This document shows, one piece after another, positions 1-8,843 of a stretch of DNA of 20,423 nucleotides. The stretch's first letter is position 1, and each line of letters begins with the position of its first letter. Below the pieces are notes generated by a model. The model had not been told where the DNA came from and ran no database searches. It worked only from the letters and a program-made list of their open reading frames with translations. The stretch is from Bacteroidales bacterium (GTDB lineage: Bacteria; Bacteroidota; Bacteroidia; Bacteroidales; P3): contig JAEEIS010000240.1 in assembly GCA_016281475.1 (NCBI GenBank), positions 1-20,423 of the forward strand, given 5' to 3'. Made by a program: the position numbers and the translations under genes.

Positions 1-16
1 AGCATGTCCGCTAATA

Positions 17-61
17 CCCAGGGCGTTGCCCTGGGCTAATTGCTTTTTGGCCTTTCAGGCC
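17..61. repeat. Pair of adjacent perfect hairpins (possible dispersed Bacteroidales intergenic repeat)
   Basis: Two perfect stems lie back to back. CCCAGGGC (17-24) pairs with GCCCTGGG (28-35) around a GTT loop, and GGCCT (49-53) pairs with AGGCC (57-61) around a TTC loop. Five T residues precede the second stem. On the minus strand one frame reads like the peptide GLKGQKAISPGQRPG, a string I recall from short spurious proteins annotated across Bacteroidales genomes. That recollection suggests a dispersed structured repeat; it could equally be the terminator of a gene lying left of the window. The hairpins are seen directly; the family assignment is from memory and unchecked. Confidence 0.45.
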
Positions 62-78
62 GTTAATCTCCTAGGGAT

Positions 79-93
79 TGTCTTGTCAAGACA
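79..93. repeat. Short perfect palindrome TGTCTTG-T-CAAGACA
   Basis: Seven-base arms flank a single central T, a form typical of a dimeric regulator operator rather than an RNA hairpin, which would need a longer loop. It lies about 150 bp before the giant surface-protein gene and just after the hairpin pair at 17-61. No regulator is encoded nearby, so a role is only a guess. Confidence 0.3.
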
Positions 94-106
94 GCGTACT
101 ATATCG

Positions 107-186
107 AACTACAGCGAAAAAACCACTTGTCAAACTTTAGTTAGTGATTGGTCAATAGTGTTAATTAAAAGAACCTCGCTGTAGTT
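107..186. repeat. 11-bp inverted repeat with 58-bp spacer in the leader of the surface-protein gene
   Basis: AACTACAGCGA at 107-117 is the exact reverse complement of TCGCTGTAGTT at 176-186. The enclosed stretch is AT-rich and has no open frame. The repeat could form a long-range hairpin in a 5' leader transcript or mark the ends of a small element. I saw no target-site duplication, and no convincing TTTG-N19/20-TAnnTTTG promoter in 1-241. Confidence 0.4.
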
Positions 187-241
187 TTTGAGAGTCGGCT
201 TACGTTCTTAATCTACGATAACACTTTAAACCTTTACACTT

Positions 242-3200
242 ATGCTAAAAAAAATCATTCCATTCCTGATGGCGGTATTTCTATGGCCAACAGTAATTCA
301 AGCACAGACACACTACACTGTGTCTATCGGCGGCGGGACATCCACCTCGGACCTAGTCCCCAGCAACGCCTATTACAACTACTCGTTTGCGCAGATGATC
401 TACACTGCCAACGAGGTAGGTATCGATGGGAACATCGACACAGTGTCGTTCTATGTCGGGAGCGGCAGCGACACCCGCAACTGGACAATCTACATGGCCG
501 AAGTCGGCCAAACAATGTTTGGCACCACTGTGCCTGCCTCTCAGTTCAGGCAGGTATATAACGGCCCGATAAACCTTGCCTCGGGTTGGGTAGACATCGC
601 ACTCGACAGCACGTTCTATTATCACGACACTGCCTCGCTGGTGATATGTGTCATCGACGGAACTGGCAGTTACACCTTCGACCGACCATACTACTACGGA
701 GCCGTGCATAGCGACTCACGTTCCCTCTATGCAAGCAGCGACTACACCACATACAACCTGACCAGCATGCCGACTGGCACCACCAGCACATTTCTCCCAG
801 CATGCCGAATCGGCATTAGCTCCTACACGTTCTATTGTTCCTCACCCACCAATGTCACCTTCGACAATATCAATTCCGGCGGAGCCGACATCGCATGGAC
901 GGAAACTGGATCTGCCTCGTCGTGGGAGATTGTGGTGTCCGACACTGCCATAACCGATTTCATCGATGTATCGCCTATTACGACCTCCACCGCCTCATAT
1001 ACAGCCTATGGGCTTACCAGCAACACGCTGTACTATGTCTATGTGCGTGCCGTCTGCGACGCGTCCAGCAACAGCGGATGGGTCTCGACCACATTCCGTA
1101 CACTTTGCTCTGGATATACACCCATCCCCTTTGCCGAGGGGTTTGAGGACTTTGCCACCGGTACAATGCCCTACTGCTGGACACCTTTGGCACAAGGCAG
1201 CAGCAGCTCGGGCACATTCCCTTCAGTCTATAGCTATGCGTCCAATGCCTACAATGGCAACGTTTATCTGGAGTTTGAGAGCAGCAACGGCGAAACCGAG
1301 ATAATCGCCCTGCCAGAGATGGAGAATATACATACGCTCCAGCTCTCGTTCTATGCCTCGGTAATGAATACCAACCCTGTATTGGAAGCGGGAGTAATAG
1401 AAGACACTTTGTTTGTCCCCATAGACACAGTGAGGCTCATCCCAGGTGCTAACAACCAGTGGCAACGCCACTATCATCCATACACAATACGCTACACCGA
1501 TTATTCCGGCACAGGCGAGCGGATGGCACTACGCGTCACCTCCACCACCAACTACACACTAATACTAGACAATGTGCAAGTGGACGTGGCTAGTAGCTGC
1601 CCACCGCCCAGCAACTTCAGAGCCGTTTCGCCCAATAGTGGCGAAGCCCTCCTAACATGGAGCAATCCCGAAGGATACGAGTGGGAAGTTATTTATGACA
1701 CAGCCGACTTCAACCCCGACTCTAACGACCTGATTGCCGAGATAGTTAACGACACCATGATAACGCTCACCAATCTCAACGACAGCCAAACCTACACTGC
1801 GTATGTACGCAACAGCTGCGGCGGCGACTACAGCACGTGGGCGGGACCCGTAACGTTCACTCCCGGAACTTATGTCATGGACTATATTGGGAGCGACACC
1901 ATCCGCACCTGCCATACGCTCATTTACGACAACGGTGGTCCCAACGGCAATTATTCCGCCTACGACAACTTCACACTGGTCGTGTATCCATCCAACGAGG
2001 ATTCGCTAGTTGTCCTATCCGGCTCTACCGACCTATATACCACCTATGCCCACCTACGTATCTACGACGGTGTAGGCACCGAGGGTAGGCTGCTTTGGGG
2101 ATCCTCCACCCGTAATGAAACTTTCTCCAATGTTCGTTCCACTACCGGTCCCGTCACCATTCAGTTTAATGCCGGAACGTATACTTACAACTACAACGGA
2201 TTTGAGATTTTGGCGTTGTGTACCGGTGCACCCCAATGCGCGTTTGTCGAGAATGTGGCAGTCACAGCGACCAGTGCCGGTTCGGCCCGTTTGCAGTGGG
2301 ATGTTGCTGGTCTTAACCTAGGTATTCCTGAGAGCTATATCGTCGACTGCTTTGATACTAACGGTATCCTAGTCGCACAATCAGTATCGTCCTCACCCAA
2401 TGCTATGATTTCGGGACTTGCTCCCGTCTCCACCTATAAGGCTAAAGTGCGTGCTGCGTGTGAAAACAACGAATACGGCGCATGGGACAGCATCTTTTTT
2501 ACCACACGACCTCTACCCTGCATAGGCTTCGACACCAATATCGTAGATTCGCTGCTGCTTGCAGGTGCCGATTCGCCCACAAGCACCTATCTGCCCGTAT
2601 ACAACTACAGCGCATATTCCTACAGTCAGCAGATAGTTACGCGCGAAGAGATGCAGGGCTCCACCCTTATCAACGGCATGGCATTCAACTATGCCTCGTC
2701 CACGCCTGACAGTGCCAAAGGCAACTGTGCCATTTATCTTGCCAACACCACTGTCCGTTCGCTGAATACGACGTTTGTACCCTTCGACAGCAACACTTTC
2801 CAAATGGTGTACCATGGACCATTCATTGGCCGTCCCGGCTGGAACCTTTATCACTTCGACACCCCCTTCCAATACGACGGATTCAAGAACCTGCTGGTTG
2901 TGGTGGTGGACAGCTCGGGAGCCTACACCTCTGGCTCTGCCTATTTCGCCCATACCGCTGGCGACAAAGCCCGCTACTCTACGGGCTACAGCACGCCTGT
3001 CGATATCTCTACCACCACCGGCAATTCCACTACCTACCGCAACGACATGCGCTTCTATGTCTCTGGATGTGCGACTAGCACCCAATGCTATCCACCGATA
3101 GTGGCTGTCGATTCTGCCGTCGGAACAGACATCCACATTTCTTGGGCTCCCGGCTACGAGGAAACTTCATGGACGGTCGAATACCGTGCCGTCGATACTA

Positions 3201-6200
3201 CCATCTGGACCAACGAAGGCACTTTTGCGACCACCTCACATACCATTACTAATCTCAATTCCGACACCCGCTACATTATCCGTGTTACAGGCATTTGTTC
3301 TGACAGCAATATGTCGTCGGAAGTGACCGTACGCACACCATGTGTCGCCCAACCGCTACCTTTCAACACCGGATTTGAAGAGTTTGCCACCTCGGGCGAT
3401 GTCACACCCTCGTGCTGGCACAAAGGTACCACCTATTCCTATGGCTCTTATCCCTACGCCAGCACCTCTTACGTCCACAGTGGCAGCCAGTCGTTAATTT
3501 TCTATTCTGGTTCAAGCAATCATACATACTTGGTACTGCCCGCCCTTAACGCACCTATCAACACCTTGGAGGTCTCGTTGTGGGCATTCAACAGCTCTTC
3601 GTATAGCACGCCTTCAATCAATGTGGGTGTTATGTCCGATCCCGAAGACTTCAGTACCTTCTCCTCAATAGGAGTTATCGAGCCCACCGAGGCCAACGTC
3701 TGGCAGTCGGCAAGTGTGCGACTCAACAATTACTCTGGCACAGCAAAATATATTGCCATTGCCCAACCCGACAACACCTCGGGAACTATCTATATCGACG
3801 ACTTGAGTGTGGCTGTTATCCGCCCATGCCCCACAGCGGGACATGTCGCTGCCTCATACATTGGCACCAACACCGCTACCATTACCTGGGACAGCACCGA
3901 CGTCATCGAATACCTTGTAGAATACGGTCCCATAGGCTTCGCACACGATTCTGGCACGGTGGCGACAGTATACAACGACCATAGCATTACCCTCGCTGGC
4001 CTCACTCCAAATAGTGTATACGATGTCTATGTAGCCTCTGTGTGCGGTGACGACACTGCCAACTGGTCAATGGCCTACACCTTCCGCACCAACTGTGCAA
4101 GCATCAACACCCTGCCCTATTTCACCAGCTTTGAGGATGTGCCCTCGAGTTGGATTGGCAGCTCCAGTGCCAACTTCTATCCCTGCTGGACCCGCACCTC
4201 CGACCCGTCGTCGTCCTATTATACACCTTACATCTATAATCCCTATGCAGGTTCGCATACGGGCAGCTACTGCATTGACTGGTATTGGAGCAGCTACAAC
4301 AGTTTCGCCCCTATCATTACCTTGCCTGCCGTCGACATCGAGGCTATCGCCTTAGACACGCTGATGCTCTCGTTCTGGGCAAAGAATTCCTCATCCTATG
4401 ACGACGAAGCCGTTATCGCAGTGGGGGTCATGAACAGTCCCTCTGCTACCAGCACATTCCTACCTCTCGACACTGTTACTGTGACCAGCACTGATTGGCA
4501 GCTATACGAAATACATCTAGACAGCTATACTGGCAACGGCAACTACATAGCCCTCAAGGTCGTTGAAGTAGCTGGCAGTAGCTGGACGACCTACATCGAC
4601 GATGTCACCCTCGACCGTGCCCCAGCCTGCGCACATGTCAGTGATTTGGCCGTTTCATCATCTTCCGCCACATCTGTCGATATCAGTTGGACCCATCGTG
4701 GCTCAGCCACCGAGTACCAAGTGTCTGTTGACACCATTGCCTCCCCCATACCGACCATCACGGTGTACGACACTACCGCCACAACCATCGCAGGCCTTAC
4801 CTCCAGTCTACGCTATTACATATATGTGCGTGCCATCTGCGGCGTGGGAGATACCTCCGAATGGGAAGGTCCCGAACTGGTTGTGCCCGGAGCATGGAAC
4901 ATGCGTCCCAATCAAATCGACACCTTGTACATGTGTGGGGGAATTATCTTTGACAATGGTGGCCCGACTGGCAGCTACGCCGCCTCGCAGGACAGCTACA
5001 TCATCCTTATGCCCGATTCTGCCGACCGTCTGGTGAGTGTGAGCGGCATGTCGCAAACCGACCATTCCTATCACTACTTCATCGTGTATGACGGTATAGG
5101 CAACGACGGACCCGTGCTCTATTCCGACTATGGTCTTTACGACACCACAACATTTGGCCCGTTAGTTTCCAGCAATGGTCCCCTTACACTCTACCTGCAT
5201 AGCGACTATCTTACCTCACCAGCATACTTCGGCTTTGAAGTAAATGTCAGCTGTGTCACTACATACTGCCGAGTCACGGACATTGCCCTCGACAGCACCG
5301 TGCCGCAATCCAGTACAACATTGGCACTCACATGGCACAGCAACGGCGCAAGCAGCTATCAACTAGAATATGGCACATCAGGCTTCACACTGGGAACGGG
5401 AACTCTTGTAGACCTTTCAACCACCAACGCTGTCATTTCTGGTCTCACCCCGCTCGGAGTCTACGATGTGTATATCCGCAGTATCTGCGGTGCAGGCGAC
5501 ACAGGTGTATGGAATAGGGCCACCTTCCAGACTCTCCTCTGCGACGGTGCCACCGCAGCCTATAGTTTCGACCCAACCACCTATGCTACAACTAGTAGTT
5601 ACTCGCCACTCGGCAACAGTAACTATAACTACAGCTACGTTCAGACTATTATTGACTCGGCACGGCTTAGCAATTTGGACGGCGACATCTCCGCCTTCGC
5701 TTTCCACCCCAACAACACTACCGCCAGCCAAGAGTACAACAACATCACCATCTACATGGCCAATGTGAACGAGACCGAGCTCTCCTCCGCCTTCCTCCTA
5801 CCCGACTCTACCCACACCTTTGTCAAGGTACTCGACAGTGCCAACCTCAACTATAGTTCTACAGGCTGGCAGATTGTACAGCTCGACACCACCTTTGCCT
5901 GGGATGGACATAGCAACATCCTCTTCGCAGTGAAACGCGACAACGGCGACTATACCTATGGTGCCCAATTTGCCGCACACAATACCACCACTGCCAAAAC
6001 ACGTTACTCATCTAATGACAACCATCCCTACAACATTACCGACCCGATGAATTCGAGTACGGGTTCAGGTTCGGTATACGCCTACACCGAGAACAAGGTG
6101 GCAGACCTGCAACTCCTCTCATGCGGTGCCTCCTGTGCCATGCCGTCGAATCTTTACCTTACTAACGACTACCACTCTGCTACTACTACATGGACAGGAA

Positions 6201-7492
6201 GCGGTGCTAATTATGAAGTGAACATCAAAGAGAGCTCTGCTGACAACTGGCCCATCACCGACATCCACGTCACTGGCAACACCTACACTTTCAACAGCTT
6301 GTTACCCACTACCAGCTATACCATCCGCGTGCGACAAGATTGCACCGCTGACGGTAATGGCTACAGCGAGTGGGTCATGCTGTCTTTTGTCACCGACAGC
6401 CTTTCCTGCCCCATTGTCAGCAACCTGCACACCACTACCGTCACCAATGCCACAGCCACCCTTGACTGGATGCCTAATGGGACTGAATCCATGTGGGAAA
6501 TCCACGTGTGGTATAGTGGCAGCCTCGACAGCATATACACCGTCAGCACACATCCTGCTACAATTGGCATTTTCACCGCCAACACCACTTACAAAGCATC
6601 CGTCCGCCCGCTCTGCGGCTCAGAACACGAGGTCTTAGGCGATTGGTCCGACACCATCACCTTCACCACCACAGTCTGCCCCGACGTTACAAATCTCAGA
6701 TTCTCCGATGTCACCGCTAGTAGTGTCACCCTCAACTGGGATGCCGACCCAATGGCCGAGCAGTGGATTATCGAGTACGGTTTCCACGGATTCGACCTCG
6801 GCTCTGGCACCACCGTTGTCACCACGCTCAGCACCTATACTATCAACGGTTTGGTTGACAATATGGAATACGACTTTCGTGTTCGAGCCATCTGTGGTAG
6901 CGACTGGCAAAGCGAAGGCTGGGCCACCATTACCGTCACAACGGGAAATGTCTCCGAGGAATGCGACCCCGTCACCAATCTCATGGCCTCCAGCATCACC
7001 GAAAGCAGTGCCCTCATCACCTGGATACCCGGCCTGACCGGCAACGAATGGGAAATTATACTAAGCGACACCAGAGGTGCCACCATCGGCCAGTTCCGCA
7101 CTATCGAGCGTCAGCACCTATTCACCGGACTCACACCTGGTTTCACCTATAACGCAAAAGTGCACACTATCTGCGGTTACAGCATCTACAGCACCTTTGC
7201 CAGCGTCAGCTTCACCACCGTACAGGTCGGCATCGACGACGTTGTCGAGCCCGCCTGCACCATCTATCCCAACCCCACCAGCAGTGCCACCACCATCCGC
7301 GTAGTCGGCATCAGCGGTAAAGTGAAGATAGCGGTGGTCGACATGAACGGCCGCGAGGTCAGCAGCGAGACGCTCGAATGCTCCGGCGATTGCGCCAATA
7401 CCATGGACGTCGACGGCCTGGCACAGGGTGCCTACTTCGTCCGCATCACCAGCGGGAATGTCAGCATGGTCAAGAAGCTGATAGTCCGCTAG
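242..7492 (+). CDS. Giant secreted multi-domain surface protein (FN3/MAM/CUB modules) with type IX secretion sorting domain
   Basis: A 2416-residue exported protein. Residues 1-21 are a signal peptide cut after VIQA. The rest is a chain of beta-sandwich modules. Fibronectin III-like modules start near residues 199, 453, 666, 949, 1196, 1463, 1676, 1965, 2057, 2147 and 2242 and carry a recurrent 'Y.VR..C' strand. MAM/cleaved-adhesin-like modules (opening LPF..GFE or similar, closing with an IDD/LDN strand) lie at 290-452, 1035-1195 and 1286-1462. CUB-like modules (DNGG..G.Y, then YDG, then GFE) lie at about 543-660 and 1552-1671. An unnamed module occurs at 22-193, 761-943 and 1768-1961. From about 2329 a type A Por sorting domain (IYPNPT, then G.Y.VRI, ending KKLIVR) predicts outer-membrane passage by T9SS and cell-surface attachment. 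Cys codons mark nearly all module borders. No catalytic motif was seen; an adhesion or glycan-binding role is inferred. It stands alone and ends at a terminator. Confidence 0.9.
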   Translation: MLKKIIPFLMAVFLWPTVIQAQTHYTVSIGGGTSTSDLVPSNAYYNYSFAQMIYTANEVGIDGNIDTVSFYVGSGSDTRNWTIYMAEVGQTMFGTTVPASQFRQVYNGPINLASGWVDIALDSTFYYHDTASLVICVIDGTGSYTFDRPYYYGAVHSDSRSLYASSDYTTYNLTSMPTGTTSTFLPACRIGISSYTFYCSSPTNVTFDNINSGGADIAWTETGSASSWEIVVSDTAITDFIDVSPITTSTASYTAYGLTSNTLYYVYVRAVCDASSNSGWVSTTFRTLCSGYTPIPFAEGFEDFATGTMPYCWTPLAQGSSSSGTFPSVYSYASNAYNGNVYLEFESSNGETEIIALPEMENIHTLQLSFYASVMNTNPVLEAGVIEDTLFVPIDTVRLIPGANNQWQRHYHPYTIRYTDYSGTGERMALRVTSTTNYTLILDNVQVDVASSCPPPSNFRAVSPNSGEALLTWSNPEGYEWEVIYDTADFNPDSNDLIAEIVNDTMITLTNLNDSQTYTAYVRNSCGGDYSTWAGPVTFTPGTYVMDYIGSDTIRTCHTLIYDNGGPNGNYSAYDNFTLVVYPSNEDSLVVLSGSTDLYTTYAHLRIYDGVGTEGRLLWGSSTRNETFSNVRSTTGPVTIQFNAGTYTYNYNGFEILALCTGAPQCAFVENVAVTATSAGSARLQWDVAGLNLGIPESYIVDCFDTNGILVAQSVSSSPNAMISGLAPVSTYKAKVRAACENNEYGAWDSIFFTTRPLPCIGFDTNIVDSLLLAGADSPTSTYLPVYNYSAYSYSQQIVTREEMQGSTLINGMAFNYASSTPDSAKGNCAIYLANTTVRSLNTTFVPFDSNTFQMVYHGPFIGRPGWNLYHFDTPFQYDGFKNLLVVVVDSSGAYTSGSAYFAHTAGDKARYSTGYSTPVDISTTTGNSTTYRNDMRFYVSGCATSTQCYPPIVAVDSAVGTDIHISWAPGYEETSWTVEYRAVDTTIWTNEGTFATTSHTITNLNSDTRYIIRVTGICSDSNMSSEVTVRTPCVAQPLPFNTGFEEFATSGDVTPSCWHKGTTYSYGSYPYASTSYVHSGSQSLIFYSGSSNHTYLVLPALNAPINTLEVSLWAFNSSSYSTPSINVGVMSDPEDFSTFSSIGVIEPTEANVWQSASVRLNNYSGTAKYIAIAQPDNTSGTIYIDDLSVAVIRPCPTAGHVAASYIGTNTATITWDSTDVIEYLVEYGPIGFAHDSGTVATVYNDHSITLAGLTPNSVYDVYVASVCGDDTANWSMAYTFRTNCASINTLPYFTSFEDVPSSWIGSSSANFYPCWTRTSDPSSSYYTPYIYNPYAGSHTGSYCIDWYWSSYNSFAPIITLPAVDIEAIALDTLMLSFWAKNSSSYDDEAVIAVGVMNSPSATSTFLPLDTVTVTSTDWQLYEIHLDSYTGNGNYIALKVVEVAGSSWTTYIDDVTLDRAPACAHVSDLAVSSSSATSVDISWTHRGSATEYQVSVDTIASPIPTITVYDTTATTIAGLTSSLRYYIYVRAICGVGDTSEWEGPELVVPGAWNMRPNQIDTLYMCGGIIFDNGGPTGSYAASQDSYIILMPDSADRLVSVSGMSQTDHSYHYFIVYDGIGNDGPVLYSDYGLYDTTTFGPLVSSNGPLTLYLHSDYLTSPAYFGFEVNVSCVTTYCRVTDIALDSTVPQSSTTLALTWHSNGASSYQLEYGTSGFTLGTGTLVDLSTTNAVISGLTPLGVYDVYIRSICGAGDTGVWNRATFQTLLCDGATAAYSFDPTTYATTSSYSPLGNSNYNYSYVQTIIDSARLSNLDGDISAFAFHPNNTTASQEYNNITIYMANVNETELSSAFLLPDSTHTFVKVLDSANLNYSSTGWQIVQLDTTFAWDGHSNILFAVKRDNGDYTYGAQFAAHNTTTAKTRYSSNDNHPYNITDPMNSSTGSGSVYAYTENKVADLQLLSCGASCAMPSNLYLTNDYHSATTTWTGSGANYEVNIKESSADNWPITDIHVTGNTYTFNSLLPTTSYTIRVRQDCTADGNGYSEWVMLSFVTDSLSCPIVSNLHTTTVTNATATLDWMPNGTESMWEIHVWYSGSLDSIYTVSTHPATIGIFTANTTYKASVRPLCGSEHEVLGDWSDTITFTTTVCPDVTNLRFSDVTASSVTLNWDADPMAEQWIIEYGFHGFDLGSGTTVVTTLSTYTINGLVDNMEYDFRVRAICGSDWQSEGWATITVTTGNVSEECDPVTNLMASSITESSALITWIPGLTGNEWEIILSDTRGATIGQFRTIERQHLFTGLTPGFTYNAKVHTICGYSIYSTFASVSFTTVQVGIDDVVEPACTIYPNPTSSATTIRVVGISGKVKIAVVDMNGREVSSETLECSGDCANTMDVDGLAQGAYFVRITSGNVSMVKKLIVR
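305..820 (+). repeat. Unnamed repeated protein module, copy 1 (residues 22-193)
   Basis: First of three diverged copies of a roughly 170-195-residue module in the giant protein. Shared landmarks are YYNYSFAQMIYTA near the start, NWTIYMAEV, VYNGPI, GWVDIALDSTFYYHD and a late GSYTF. It begins directly after the signal peptide. I cannot match it to a named domain; the alternation of hydrophobic strands suggests a jelly-roll fold. Confidence 0.6.
2522..3070 (+). repeat. Unnamed repeated protein module, copy 2 (residues 761-943)
   Basis: Second copy of the module, with YSAYSYSQQIVT, CAIYLANTTV, MVYHGPFIGRPGW, FDTPFQYDGFKNLLVVVVD and GAYTSGSAYF at the same relative positions. It sits between FN3 modules 3 and 4, with cysteine codons at both borders (2519 and 3068). 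Confidence 0.6.
5543..6124 (+). repeat. Unnamed repeated protein module, copy 3 (residues 1768-1961)
   Basis: Third copy, with YNYSYVQTIIDSA, NNITIYMANVNET, STGWQIVQLDTTFAWDG, NILFAVKRDNGDYTYG and a following RYSS element that also occurs in copy 2 (RYST). It is bordered by cysteine codons at 5540 and 6122, between FN3 modules 7 and 8. Confidence 0.6.
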
Positions 7493-7500
7493 TAAGTCTC

Positions 7501-7540
7501 GTAATGACGTAATCGCGTTATCACGTGATTACACCATTAC
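7501..7540. repeat. 40-bp imperfect palindrome after the surface-protein gene
   Basis: The stretch reads from GTAATG to CATTAC and its two halves are near reverse complements. The outer 6 bp pair perfectly, two mismatches follow, then GTAATC pairs with GATTAC, and a G-T opposition precedes the centre. It lies 8 bp after the stop codon and 17 bp before the terminator hairpin. It could stabilise the 3' end of the long transcript or be a short intergenic repeat unit based on GTAATnACGT. Confidence 0.5.
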
Positions 7541-7557
7541 ATTATTCTGATTCACAG

Positions 7558-7590
7558 AAAAAATGGCCGCCCAAAAGGCGACCATTTTTT
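7558..7590. terminator. Bidirectional intrinsic terminator between convergent genes
   Basis: A 14-bp stem with a single C-A mismatch (arms 7558-7571 and 7577-7590) closes a CAAAA loop. The lower stem is six A residues on the left and six T residues on the right, so each strand gives a hairpin followed by a U tract. It sits between the stop of the surface-protein gene (7492) and the stop of the minus-strand aminotransferase (7608), and would serve both. Confidence 0.85.
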
Positions 7591-7607
7591 TATTTGAGCA
7601 AAGGAGA

Positions 7608-8810
7608 TTATTGGAGCTTAGCCAAGGCCTCCTTTATGCGACGGAGAGCCTCGCGAAGGAGGTCTTCGCTAGTGGCGTAGCTGAGACGGATGCAATCGTC
7701 GTCGCCAAAGGCAGAGCCCATGACGGTGGCAACGTTGGCTTCGTTGAGGAGGTAGAACGCCATGTCGGTGGAGTTTTCAATCTTCTTGCCATTGAAGCTC
7801 TTGCCATAGTAACTGCTGACATCGGGGAAGAAGTAGAAGGCACCTTGGGGCATACAGACCTTGAGACCAGGAATGTCGCAGAGGAGCTGGTAGACCATGT
7901 CGCGACGCATACGGAAGATGTTGCGCATGTTGATGATGTCGTCGCTGGTGGCGGGGTCCATCTGCATAGCGCGGATAGTGGCCATCTGTGCGATGGAGCA
8001 GGTGGCACTGGTCACCTGACCCTGAAGCTTGTTGCAGGCCTTGGCGATGACGAGAGGGGCACCGATGAAGCCGATACGCCAGCCGGTCATGGCAAAGCCC
8101 TTGGCGACACCGTTGACGGTGATGACACGGTCGTAGACTTCAGGGAACTGGGCGATGCTCTCGTGCTTGCCCACGAAGTTGATGTGCTCATAGATTTCAT
8201 CGGACATGACGAAGAGGTTCTCGTGACGGGCCACCACTTCGGCAATGCCCTTGAGTTCCTCCTTAGTGTAGAGCATACCAGTGGGGTTGCTGGGACTGGA
8301 GAACATGATGAGCTTGGTGCGGGGGGTGATGGCTGCCTCGAGCTGGGCGGGTGTCACCTTGAAGTCATTCTCGATAGAGGTCTTGACGTAGATGGGTTTG
8401 CCTTCGGCCACGCGGACAATCTCCTTGTAGGATACCCAGAAGGGGGTGGGAATGATGACTTCGTCGCCAGGGTTGACGAGACACTGAACCACCTGATAGA
8501 TGGCCTGCTTGCCACCAGTAGAGACAACAATCTGCTCGGGTTTGTAATCGAGGTTGTTGTCGCGTTTGAACTTCTGAGAGATGGCTTCGCGAAGGTCGGC
8601 ATAGCCAGGCACAGGAGGATAGTGGGTGAAATTGTCATCGATGGCCTGCTTGGCGGCATCCTTGACAGTATCGGGGGTGTTGAAATCAGGCTCGCCGATG
8701 GAGAGGCTGATGACATCTTTGCCCTGGGCTTTAAGCTCGCGAGCCTTGGCGGTCATGGCAAGGGTTTCACTCTCCGCCATGTTGAGGATTCTATTGCTGA
8801 TGATTTCCAT
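7608..8810 (-). CDS. Class I/II PLP-dependent aminotransferase (aspartate aminotransferase-like)
   Basis: A 400-residue cytosolic enzyme of fold-type I, the usual length for the aspartate/aromatic aminotransferase group. The PLP Schiff-base lysine is K237 in AKGFAMTGWRIG, with the GWRxG arginine at R245. The cofactor-contacting residues are N175 (SNPTG), D204 and Y207 (SDEIY), and R375 (CIRLSYA) is in the position that binds the substrate alpha-carboxylate. STGGKQAIYQ near residue 97 is the phosphate-binding turn. It probably transfers amino groups between aspartate and 2-oxoglutarate, but the exact substrate cannot be told from sequence. The gene is monocistronic, read away from recA, with a TAnnTTTG element 34 bp upstream and the shared terminator at its end. 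An open antisense frame covers the whole gene and is taken as a codon-bias artefact. Confidence 0.93.
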   Translation of the reverse strand: MEIISNRILNMAESETLAMTAKARELKAQGKDVISLSIGEPDFNTPDTVKDAAKQAIDDNFTHYPPVPGYADLREAISQKFKRDNNLDYKPEQIVVSTGGKQAIYQVVQCLVNPGDEVIIPTPFWVSYKEIVRVAEGKPIYVKTSIENDFKVTPAQLEAAITPRTKLIMFSSPSNPTGMLYTKEELKGIAEVVARHENLFVMSDEIYEHINFVGKHESIAQFPEVYDRVITVNGVAKGFAMTGWRIGFIGAPLVIAKACNKLQGQVTSATCSIAQMATIRAMQMDPATSDDIINMRNIFRMRRDMVYQLLCDIPGLKVCMPQGAFYFFPDVSSYYGKSFNGKKIENSTDMAFYLLNEANVATVMGSAFGDDDCIRLSYATSEDLLREALRRIKEALAKLQ

Positions 8811-8843
8811 TTTTGAAATGATTTTATTATTAATTTAATTCTG

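Noticed and set aside
187..216. A promoter for the surface-protein gene (TTTG at 187-190 with TAATCTAC at 209-216)
   Set aside because: The spacing is close to normal, but the second element matches only the first two bases of TAnnTTTG, so it is not convincing.
2513..3136. A 207-codon open frame antisense to the surface-protein gene
   Set aside because: It lies entirely within a continuous 2416-codon gene with conserved modules. The composition is of the shadow type.
7563..8816. A 417-codon open frame antisense to the aminotransferase gene
   Set aside because: It mirrors the minus-strand gene almost end to end. The minus-strand product has a full set of aminotransferase motifs, whereas this one is a Gly/Val/Asp/Glu-rich sequence with no recognisable domain. 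Its openness follows from codon bias.
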